Shown piece by piece: positions 42,893 to 51,082 of a DNA stretch of 64,000 bases. The DNA lies in contig DVOJ01000010.1 of the NCBI GenBank assembly GCA_018713725.1, forward strand, positions 1-64,000, read 5' to 3'. The position numbers were made by a program, and so were the translations under genes. Position 1 is the first letter of the stretch. Each line of letters opens with the position of its first letter. The notes below the pieces were generated by a model that was not told the DNA's origin, did not search any database, and worked only from the letters and a program-made list of their open reading frames with translations. Source of the stretch: Candidatus Caccopulliclostridium gallistercoris. Lineage in GTDB: Bacteria > Bacillota > Clostridia > Christensenellales > UBA1242.

Positions 42893-43749
42893 TTGACGTC
42901 TACAATTTTACCATTACTATTTTTAAATTCTAGCACTCTTACAGGGGTGCTTTTATTTATTATACAAAACTCGTTTTGGCTTAGGGGTAGTATGCTATCA
43001 AATTCGCCAAAAAATTTTTCAAGGTGTTTATCGTCTAATTTTTCATTTAATTTGTCACTTAAAAAGGTTTTAGCTAAGTTTAAGTCTTTAAGTTTTACCG
43101 CTTCTAAAAACGTATAATTTTTAGCGGCTGTAGATTTTTTTAGCCTAGGCTTACTATCTAAATATACAAGGTCAGTTTGAACGCTCGTTTTGCCCATGGA
43201 AACGCTTATTTCTGAAAGCTCGCCGTGGTGAGAAGACGTTTGAAGGTCCGTTAGTGCCTTTATTTTAGATTTATCTATTTCAATTTCGCCTAAAAGTTCA
43301 ATAAAGCTTGTGCCGTCAAAAATAAGTAGATAGCTTTTGCCGCTTACTTCCGCGCTAACGCAGGGCGCGCCGGCTATGCTTATAATTTCCGGAAGTTTTA
43401 GTTCTTTTTGAATGCTATAAGTAAAGCACTTATCTTCGCTAGAAATTGTAAATTTATATGGAATTCCTGTTAAACATGCCATTTTGTTTCCAAAAGCTTT
43501 GCAAAGTGATATTTCTCCGCTAGGAACTACCAAAAATTCCGGAAAAATTAAAAAAGTGTCCTTATATCTAATTTTTTTAATGCTAGGGTCGCTAAATTTT
43601 ATAATTTTGGGCAAATAGCCTTTAACAAGTGGATATAAGTAGATAGTGCTCTCTTCGTCAAGCTCTAAATAATTTGTTTCGTCTAGCTCGTAAGCTTCTT
43701 CTTTGATTTTTGCAACGCAAGGAATATTAGAAAAAATTTTATAGTTCAT
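42889..43749 (-). CDS. Hypothetical protein, 286 aa
   Basis: Not recognised. A soluble protein with mainly beta character in the first ~170 residues (alternating strands such as STIYLYPLV, DTFLIFPEFLVVPSGEISL and SGKSYLLIFDG) and a helical C-terminal part (FLEAVKLKDLNLAKTFLSDK). There is no signal or helix. The ATG lies 5 nt after a TAAACT box and has no ribosome binding site, although the -35 is poor. It overlaps dnaB tail to tail by 4 nt, with no terminator between them. Confidence 0.6.
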   Translation of the reverse strand: MNYKIFSNIPCVAKIKEEAYELDETNYLELDEESTIYLYPLVKGYLPKIIKFSDPSIKKIRYKDTFLIFPEFLVVPSGEISLCKAFGNKMACLTGIPYKFTISSEDKCFTYSIQKELKLPEIISIAGAPCVSAEVSGKSYLLIFDGTSFIELLGEIEIDKSKIKALTDLQTSSHHGELSEISVSMGKTSVQTDLVYLDSKPRLKKSTAAKNYTFLEAVKLKDLNLAKTFLSDKLNEKLDDKHLEKFFGEFDSILPLSQNEFCIINKSTPVRVLEFKNSNGKIVDVN

Positions 43750-43836
43750 ACAATAGTTTACGTTTTTAAGCTTTAAAAAATTACTGTATAAATATTTAAA
43801 AAGGTGTCAAAAATTACGTTCAAAGAGAGGTGAAGT

Positions 43837-44616
43837 ATGTGGGCTTGGAAGGACGCTGAAACTTTGGCACTATTTAAGCTAGTGGAAGATTTTAAAAATA
43901 TGGCTAAACCTTTAAAGGAAGCTTTTTTTGCCTACGCCATGCAAACGAACAGAAAACCGGATAGCGTTAGAAATTATTACTATAAAACGTTAAAAGAAAT
44001 AGAGCTAAATAAAAAGAATAGGCTTAAAATAAATTTAAAGGTGCATAAAATAAATAGACCGGAAGCTTTTTCCAAGGAGGAAGAAAAGGCTGTTTTTGAA
44101 AAAATTCAAAAATTATTATCTGAGGGCTGCTCGCTTAGAAATGCGTGTTTGAAAGTAGCAGGGGGAGATATTAAAAAAATGCTGAGATATCAAAACAAGT
44201 TTAGAAGTTTGGAAAAGAAGATAGAGCCATGCAAAGTGGTAAGAATGCCAAGCAAAAAGGGCAAGCTTACAGATAGTGAAATAAACTCGCTATTTATGGG
44301 GCTTGTAAAACTTATAAAAAAATGCGCGGAAGAGCAGGCGGAAGAAAAGGCGCTTTTTGAAGCGGAAACTGCAAACGAAGCCCTTCGCAGAACTGTGGTG
44401 GAACTATCTGCCAAACAAAAGGAACTGGATAACTTAAAAAAGAACTTTGAAATTTTAAAAAATGAAAAACTTCTATTAAAGGAAGAGTTAAACGGTTTAA
44501 GAAGCCAAACGGCAAGCCTATTTAGTAGAAAGTTGAAAGGGGAAAAGTTAAGTTCACTTAAAAGTTTTATGAATAAGCTTGATAAAATATCTAGCGTTGA
44601 AAATGAAATAAAGTAG
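43837..44616 (+). CDS. Myb/SANT-like putative DNA-binding protein with coiled coil
   Basis: 259 residues. The N-terminal ~55 residues resemble a Myb/SANT-type helix bundle: WAWKDAETLALFKLVEDF with the last aromatic region SVRNYYYKTLKEIE, as in RsfA-type regulators of Firmicutes. A second basic block follows (HKINRPEAFSKEEEKAVFEK...), then a coiled coil (about 140-235) rich in Glu/Lys/Leu. No sporulation gene is adjacent. The assignment is tentative. Ribosome binding site AGAGAGGTGA precedes the ATG. It is followed by the promoter of addB. Confidence 0.5.
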   Translation: MWAWKDAETLALFKLVEDFKNMAKPLKEAFFAYAMQTNRKPDSVRNYYYKTLKEIELNKKNRLKINLKVHKINRPEAFSKEEEKAVFEKIQKLLSEGCSLRNACLKVAGGDIKKMLRYQNKFRSLEKKIEPCKVVRMPSKKGKLTDSEINSLFMGLVKLIKKCAEEQAEEKALFEAETANEALRRTVVELSAKQKELDNLKKNFEILKNEKLLLKEELNGLRSQTASLFSRKLKGEKLSSLKSFMNKLDKISSVENEIK

Positions 44617-44622
44617 AAAATC

Positions 44623-44652
44623 TTTACAAAGCACATTAAAAAATGATAAAAT
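44623..44652 (+). promoter_or_regulatory. Promoter placed for a leaderless GTG start (addB)
   Basis: -35 TTTACA (44623-44628), 18 bp spacer, -10 TAAAAT (44647-44652), then ATCTTT and the GTG at 44659. No ribosome binding site. Confidence 0.6.
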
Positions 44653-44658
44653 ATCTTT

Positions 44659-47600
44659 GTGAAGATTATAAAAGCTAATAATTTTATAGATGCAGAAATT
44701 GGGGCAATAAAGGAAATTGTTCCCAATTCTTTGCATGAAAAATATATTGTAATCACGCCGGACAGGTATTCACTAAACCTAGAAAAAAATATTTTTGAAA
44801 TTTTAAACGTGGATAGCCTTTTTAATGTGTCCGTTATGGGTATATCTAGGTTTGCTAAAAAAATTCTATCTTCGCTAGATGAAACTAAGGAAAATATTTC
44901 TTCGCTTGGAATGTTAATTTTAGTGCGTCTAGCAATAACAAGGGTGCAAAGCAAACTTACTTGCTTTAAAAATATAAATTTCGGCTTATGTGAAGAGATA
45001 AAGAACACGATATCTCAGCTTAAATCTGCGGGTATTGCGTACGATAGCACCTTTGAAGTAAAAAGCCCAAGTTTAAAGGCAAAGCTAGACGATATCTTTT
45101 TAATTTATAAGGAATACGAAACTCTTTTAAACGGCAGGCTAGATGCTGCGAGCTTACTAGATGAACTTGAATTAAAGCTGGAAAACGTGGACTTTTCTAA
45201 CACCACGGTTATGTTTGTGGGGTTTGACTCTTTAACCAAGCAGGGCACAAACATATTGGCTAAAATGTCTAAACTGGCAAAAGAAACTGTGATTAGTGTA
45301 GTTGAACCTTTCTTGCAGCCAAATAGCTACGTGTACGAGCACGATTTAATGCAAAAAATAACACTTTTAAACGAGCCTATGAATATTTTAGAACTCTCTT
45401 GCTCACTAGAAAATGAAAATAGGCATATATTAGAAAACCTATTTGCTTTTAAACCTGCGACCATTGAAAGTGAAAATGTAAAAATTTATTCCGCGCCAAA
45501 CATTGAGACAGAAGTTATAATGCTGGCACGAAAAATTAAAAGTTTAATAGCTCATGGCGTTCGCTATAAAAATATAAACGTGGCGGTAAACAACTTGCAA
45601 ACTTACGCGCCATTTATAGAAAGAATATTTTCCTTACATAATTTTTCTTATTATATAGACGACAGCACAAATTTAATAAATCTTTTTCCAATTAAGTTCA
45701 TTTTTAATATTTTAAATTTATTTTTAAAAAATTTTAAAAAGGAAGATTTAATTTCCTATATTTTATCTCCGCTCTCCGAGATAGAAAATAAAGATGAAAA
45801 AATAAGCGAAATATTAAAATACGATATCGACTGCAATAAAAAATACGTTGAAGAAAATTTTGCAAATTTAAAAGCTTTAATAAATAAATTTAAAAATTAC
45901 AAAAATTATATAGAATTTATAGAAGACATATTAAAAATTTATAATTTTGAAGAAAAATTAAGCTTTTTTGCAGAAAAATTTAAAAATAACAACCAAATTA
46001 AATTAGAAAAAACCTTTTTGCAAATTTATGAAAAAATTATAAGTGTGCTTGAAACCTTTAAAGCTTTTAACGTAAACGAAAATTTAGCCGATTTTATAAA
46101 AATACTTGAAACGGCTTTTTCTTCTCAAAAAATTTCTACCGTTCCTGCGTCTGTGGATAACATTGTTATTTCAGATGCAACCTCTGGCTTTTTTTCTAAA
46201 GAAGACTATATGTTTGTGTTGGGCGCAACGGATAGCTTGCCAAATTTTATTTCCGATTGCGGCGTTATTACGGATAAGGATATAGACGAAATTAAAATTC
46301 GCGCCAAGATAGAGCCAACCGTTCGCATGATAAATAGAAGAAATAAATTTAAAATGCTTTCCGTGTTTACAGCGTTCAATAAAAAGCTAATTGTAAGCTA
46401 TCCGGAAGTGGCGTTAGACGAAAAAAAGAACTTACCTTCAAGTATTATAAAAGATTTAAGAAGTATGTTCACGCGCTTCGGTGAGCCACTGAAAGTTTTA
46501 ACGGACGACTTTATAGAAGCCGGGCAAAGCTTGCCCGCGCAGGCTAAATTTCTTGCCTACCTTTCAATAGACGGCAAAGAACTTCCTGCAAACCTTGAAA
46601 ATTTTAATCCAATAGTAAAAGGCACGTTTTTAGGTTTAGAGCCCAAAATAGTAGTGGACGATAAAATCTCCGAGCCAATTCTTTCAAATAGAATAAGGGT
46701 AACAGAAATTGAAACGTATTTTTCTTGCCCGTTCAAGCGCTTTGTAACTTACAACTTAAAATTAAAGGAAACTTTAAAACCAGAACTTACGCCGGCAGAC
46801 GTGGGCAATTTTGTTCATGCGTATTTAGAAAAAATTATCTTTAATCTTCAAGATGTAGACGCTAGCAAGGTTTTAAACGAACTATTTAAAGAAGAAAGAT
46901 TCTATAAATTTTCCATAAAAAGAAATAGGCCGAATAAAGAAATTTTAATTAAAGAAATGGAAAATTTAACGAAATTTTTGTTAGAAACACAAAATATTTC
47001 TAATTTTAAGCCAATTTTATGCGAAAAAAAGGTAAATTTAAAAATTTCTACTAAAAATAATAGCTATAACTTAGTTGGAATAATAGATAGAATTGATACC
47101 TACGATAAGTATTTTAGAATTATAGACTACAAAACTGGTGGCAAGGATTTAGGCGGCTATCCAGAGCTTTATTATGGGGAAAAATTGCAACTATTCTTGT
47201 ACTTAAAAAGTGCGGAAAAGGAGCTAAACTTAATTCCTTGCGGCGTTTTCTATTTTAAAATTAAAAACAATGAAAAAGAGCAAAAGCTAAACGGCTTTTA
47301 TATAGACGACTTTAACGTTTTAAGGGCGCTTGATACAACGCTTAGCTTCGACCACCCGTCTAGCGATATAGTAAAATCCTTAAAGATAAAGACGAATAAA
47401 GAAAATAGAGAGAGCGGAATAATTGAATATTACAGCACGGGAATTTCTAGTAAGCTTTTAGAAAATTTGACAGGTTACGCTGAAAATATTACGGTTCAGG
47501 CATTAGAAGAGCTTGAACAGAACGCATACCAGCCAAAGCCAACGGATAGCGCATGCAACTTTTGTAAGTATGGCGCAATCTGCAAGTTTTCAGCCAAAGA

Positions 47601-47661
47601 GCCCAATAGGCGCAGAGAGTATAAGATAGATAAAAAATTTTTTAATGGGGAAGAAGAATGA
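44659..47661 (+). CDS. addB: AddB subunit of the AddAB helicase-nuclease
   Basis: 1000 residues. Part of the RecBCD-like complex that resects double-strand breaks and responds to Chi. The N-terminal inactivated helicase part begins KYIVITPDRYSLNLEKNIFE. The C-terminal nuclease domain has RIIDYKTGG, and four Cys for the Fe-S cluster occur in SCPFKRFV and CNFCKYGAICKF. The N-terminal Walker A (GxSGSGKT) of typical Bacillus AddB is missing: the corresponding stretch reads ANNFIDAEIGAI. The central part (45700-46000) is very AT-rich. It starts with GTG, apparently leaderless. Its stop codon overlaps the addA start (ATGA). Confidence 0.92.
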   Translation: MKIIKANNFIDAEIGAIKEIVPNSLHEKYIVITPDRYSLNLEKNIFEILNVDSLFNVSVMGISRFAKKILSSLDETKENISSLGMLILVRLAITRVQSKLTCFKNINFGLCEEIKNTISQLKSAGIAYDSTFEVKSPSLKAKLDDIFLIYKEYETLLNGRLDAASLLDELELKLENVDFSNTTVMFVGFDSLTKQGTNILAKMSKLAKETVISVVEPFLQPNSYVYEHDLMQKITLLNEPMNILELSCSLENENRHILENLFAFKPATIESENVKIYSAPNIETEVIMLARKIKSLIAHGVRYKNINVAVNNLQTYAPFIERIFSLHNFSYYIDDSTNLINLFPIKFIFNILNLFLKNFKKEDLISYILSPLSEIENKDEKISEILKYDIDCNKKYVEENFANLKALINKFKNYKNYIEFIEDILKIYNFEEKLSFFAEKFKNNNQIKLEKTFLQIYEKIISVLETFKAFNVNENLADFIKILETAFSSQKISTVPASVDNIVISDATSGFFSKEDYMFVLGATDSLPNFISDCGVITDKDIDEIKIRAKIEPTVRMINRRNKFKMLSVFTAFNKKLIVSYPEVALDEKKNLPSSIIKDLRSMFTRFGEPLKVLTDDFIEAGQSLPAQAKFLAYLSIDGKELPANLENFNPIVKGTFLGLEPKIVVDDKISEPILSNRIRVTEIETYFSCPFKRFVTYNLKLKETLKPELTPADVGNFVHAYLEKIIFNLQDVDASKVLNELFKEERFYKFSIKRNRPNKEILIKEMENLTKFLLETQNISNFKPILCEKKVNLKISTKNNSYNLVGIIDRIDTYDKYFRIIDYKTGGKDLGGYPELYYGEKLQLFLYLKSAEKELNLIPCGVFYFKIKNNEKEQKLNGFYIDDFNVLRALDTTLSFDHPSSDIVKSLKIKTNKENRESGIIEYYSTGISSKLLENLTGYAENITVQALEELEQNAYQPKPTDSACNFCKYGAICKFSAKEPNRRREYKIDKKFFNGEEE

Positions 47662-50600
47662 TAAAGGATAAAGCTCAGGAAGAAGTTGTTAATTCCACGA
47701 ATAAAAACCTAATTGTTTCTGCGTCTGCGGGCAGTGGAAAGACAACTGTAATGATTAGAAAGATAATAAAACACATGATAGAAGACGGCGTGGGCGTTCG
47801 CGACATCTTAGTTTTAACCTACACAAAAGCTGCCGCAGAAGAGATGAAGCAGCGCTTGCTTTCAGCTATCTACGAAAACGCGCAAAATAACCCTAGCCTA
47901 TTAAATCAAATAGACGACCTTAGCATAGCAAATATTTCAACCATACACAGCTTTTTCCAAAAAGTGTTAAAAAAATATTTTTATATTTTAAAACTGGACC
48001 CGTCGTTCAGTTTGTGTGACGAACTTGAAAGCGAAAACTTAAAAGCTAAGGCATTAGAGCAAGCCATGCAAAACTTTTTTGAAGAGAGCCCAGATGAGTA
48101 TAAAGAGTTACTAGAAATTTATGGCAATGATAGAACGGACAGAAAACTGCAAAAAACAATAAAAAGCATAAATGAATTTTGTGCGTCGCTAGCGTCTCCG
48201 GGGAAATGGCTAAACGAAACCGCATTAAAACTTTATGATAATAAAGAATATTTATATTCGCTAATGAACGAAGACCTATGCTTTAAAGTGCAGGGCTTTA
48301 AAATGGAAGCGGATAAAATTATGTTTAGAGCTAAAGGTCAGGAAGTTTATGTAAAATATCTAAATGAAGTTCTTTCCAGCCTTGCGCTTGTAAATAATAA
48401 GCTAGATTTTTTTGAAAATTATTCAAATTTTACGCAAATTTCCTTTAAAAATTTAAAAAAAGATGAAGAAAACTTAGTTTATTTGCAAATTTTCGATTTA
48501 AGAAAGAAAATAAATGAATATAAATTAAACTTAAATAAAGCAGACCTTACAAAAGAACACACTGAAAAAGTTATAGAGTTTACAAAAAACATTGCGGTTT
48601 CCGTGCTTAAAGTGTATGCGGAATATTCTAAAACCTATGAAGAATTAAAAAAAGAAAGAAACTGTTTAGATTTTAATGACCTTGAAAGGCTAATGTTAAA
48701 GCTCTTAGAACATGAAGATATAAAGGAAAGCTTAAAGCAGGAATTTAAACAGATATATATAGACGAGTATCAAGACGCAAACTTGCTTCAAGAAAGCATA
48801 TTGTGCCAAATTTCAAACGGCTTAAACAGGTTTATGGTGGGCGACGTAAAGCAAAGCATTTACGCTTTTAGGCAGGCAAACCCGGATATATTCTTAAATA
48901 TTCAAAAACAGTATGAAAGCGAAGAAAATAGCGAAAGTAAGCATTTAAATTCAAATTTTAGAAGTAGAAAAGAAATTTTAAACTTTGTGAACTTAGTGTT
49001 TGATAAAATTATGACGCCCATAACTTGCGGAATAGACTATAAAAACACATCGCGCTTTCAGCCCAAGGCGGAATATAAAGAGACAAGTTCAAATATTCCG
49101 GCAGTGAATATTAAAATTATAAAAAGGGAAGAAAAAAATGCAGAAATAAATCCGCCCAAAATATATAGCGTACAAAAACATGAGCCACGTGCAGACGTGG
49201 AAGAGCTTCCAGAGCTAGAAGCAAGGGTGGTGGCGAAAGAAATATCCGAGCTACTTGGAAAAGAAATATATGTAAACGGCGAAATAAAGAAGGTGGATTT
49301 TAAAGATATCACAATACTTATGGCGTCTCGTGGCTCGTATATAGATAAATTCTCGGCCATGCTCTCACGTTTTGGAATTCCGCTTCAAGCAAATTCTAGG
49401 GCGCAGCTCTATTCAGATAATATTATAAAAGCGCTAATTAATATTTTAGCACTTGCTACAAATTTTCAAGACGATATAAGCCTTGCTTCTTCATTAAAAA
49501 ACTTTGGGAATTTTAGTTTGAATGAACTTTATATAATAGCAAAAGAGGACGGCGAAAATTTCTATGAAAAAGTGCAAAAATTTAGTGGGAATGAAGAAAT
49601 TTCTAAAAAAATAGAAAATTTCCTTCAAATTTTTAATAATTTTAAAGAAAATATAATAAATTTAGGAATTTTTACAAGTTTAAATTTACTCTACGACCAA
49701 ACGGGCTTTTTAAAAAACTTGGGTTCAGAAAATAAGTTAAAAGTTAAAAAGTTTACAAACGAATTTTTAAAAAACGGTTACAACTACGACGTTTTAGGCT
49801 TTTTAAATTTTGCGGAAAAAGATTTAGTTCTTGCTCCAAGTTTTACGTCGGAAGAAAACGCGGTAACAGTGACCACTATCCATGCAAGTAAAGGGCTAGA
49901 ATACCCAGTGGTGTTTTTAGTAAATTGTGGCGCAGATTTTACAAAGGGCAAAAAAGAATATGAGGTTGTATTAAATGAAAAATTAGGGCTTGGCTTGAAA
50001 GATACGTTGGACGAGCCGCCAATTGTATATAACACACTAATTGAAAGAGAAAAGAGAGATGAATTTGCGGAAAAATTAAGGCTATTTTATGTGGCACTTA
50101 CAAGGGCAAAAAATCACTTATATATAGTTGGCTCATCTACATGTAATTTTAAACGTATTGAAAACGATTACGACGTTTTAAAAAAGAAGTGTTTTTTAGA
50201 TTTAACTCTTGGTAGCCTTAGCGAAGAAGAGTTGAACGACTTAATTTCTAAAAATTCTATACTAACAAAAGAGGGCTTAAACGCGGAAATTATTTCAGAT
50301 TTCAACTTTAATTTAAGTGAAATAGAAAAAACTAGCCTTAAATCAGATGAGAATTTAAAGCAAATATTTTTAAATTATTTTAACTTTAATTATCCATATT
50401 CAAAGGAAATTAATCTAGCTTTAAAAAACTCCGTAAGCCGAATTGTGCACGATGAAGAAGGATATAGCCAAAACTTGCAGCCTAAAAATTTCCAGCTTTC
50501 CGAGCATTTAACCGGCGATGCTTCTAAAATAGGAACGGAATATCATAGCGTTATGCAAAAGGTGGATTTTTTCAAAAATCAAGAAAAATTAGAGCTTTCT

Positions 50601-50972
50601 ACAAACGTTGAAGAAGAAAAAATAAATGCCGCAATAAATGCTGTAAAAAAACTTTTAAATGAAACAAAGTGCGTTAAGCTCTTTAAAGAACAAGAGTTCA
50701 TGATGTACGTTCCGCAAGAAGAAATAAATGCTGGCGGTAGCCCGGATAAAATATTAATTCAAGGTGTAATAGACCTTTTAAGCCTTGGTGAAAAGAATAT
50801 TATAATAGATTACAAACTTTCTTCTGTAAAAAGTGCAGAAAAGCTTATAAGCCTTTATAAAACTCAGTTAAAGCTATATAAGCTTGCTGCCGAAAAGGCG
50901 TTCAACATTAAAATAGACGACGTTTATTTGTATAATTTTAATACAAAAGAAATGCTTAAAATAATCCTTTAA
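47658..50972 (+). CDS. addA: AddA subunit of the AddAB helicase-nuclease
   Basis: 1104 residues. The active UvrD-type helicase with 3'-5' polarity. Motifs: Walker A SASAGSGKTTVM, motif Ia TYTKAAAEEMKQRL, motif II IYIDEYQDAN, motif III GDVKQSIYAFRQANP, motif IV LNSNFRSR, motif V TIHASKGLEYPVVFL and motif VI RLFYVALTRAKNHLY. The C-terminal RecB-type nuclease domain has IIIDYKLS. About 100 residues shorter than Bacillus AddA. Its start overlaps the addB stop by 4 nt, so the two subunits are coupled. Confidence 0.95.
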   Translation: MIKDKAQEEVVNSTNKNLIVSASAGSGKTTVMIRKIIKHMIEDGVGVRDILVLTYTKAAAEEMKQRLLSAIYENAQNNPSLLNQIDDLSIANISTIHSFFQKVLKKYFYILKLDPSFSLCDELESENLKAKALEQAMQNFFEESPDEYKELLEIYGNDRTDRKLQKTIKSINEFCASLASPGKWLNETALKLYDNKEYLYSLMNEDLCFKVQGFKMEADKIMFRAKGQEVYVKYLNEVLSSLALVNNKLDFFENYSNFTQISFKNLKKDEENLVYLQIFDLRKKINEYKLNLNKADLTKEHTEKVIEFTKNIAVSVLKVYAEYSKTYEELKKERNCLDFNDLERLMLKLLEHEDIKESLKQEFKQIYIDEYQDANLLQESILCQISNGLNRFMVGDVKQSIYAFRQANPDIFLNIQKQYESEENSESKHLNSNFRSRKEILNFVNLVFDKIMTPITCGIDYKNTSRFQPKAEYKETSSNIPAVNIKIIKREEKNAEINPPKIYSVQKHEPRADVEELPELEARVVAKEISELLGKEIYVNGEIKKVDFKDITILMASRGSYIDKFSAMLSRFGIPLQANSRAQLYSDNIIKALINILALATNFQDDISLASSLKNFGNFSLNELYIIAKEDGENFYEKVQKFSGNEEISKKIENFLQIFNNFKENIINLGIFTSLNLLYDQTGFLKNLGSENKLKVKKFTNEFLKNGYNYDVLGFLNFAEKDLVLAPSFTSEENAVTVTTIHASKGLEYPVVFLVNCGADFTKGKKEYEVVLNEKLGLGLKDTLDEPPIVYNTLIEREKRDEFAEKLRLFYVALTRAKNHLYIVGSSTCNFKRIENDYDVLKKKCFLDLTLGSLSEEELNDLISKNSILTKEGLNAEIISDFNFNLSEIEKTSLKSDENLKQIFLNYFNFNYPYSKEINLALKNSVSRIVHDEEGYSQNLQPKNFQLSEHLTGDASKIGTEYHSVMQKVDFFKNQEKLELSTNVEEEKINAAINAVKKLLNETKCVKLFKEQEFMMYVPQEEINAGGSPDKILIQGVIDLLSLGEKNIIIDYKLSSVKSAEKLISLYKTQLKLYKLAAEKAFNIKIDDVYLYNFNTKEMLKIIL

Positions 50973-51082
50973 AAAAATAATTAAAAAAATATTTAAAAAT
51001 TATTAAAAAATATTAGTTAAAATAAATTTTGTGTGTTATACTAACAAAGAATTTAAAACTTTTTTGATAAAAAGGGGGAATT

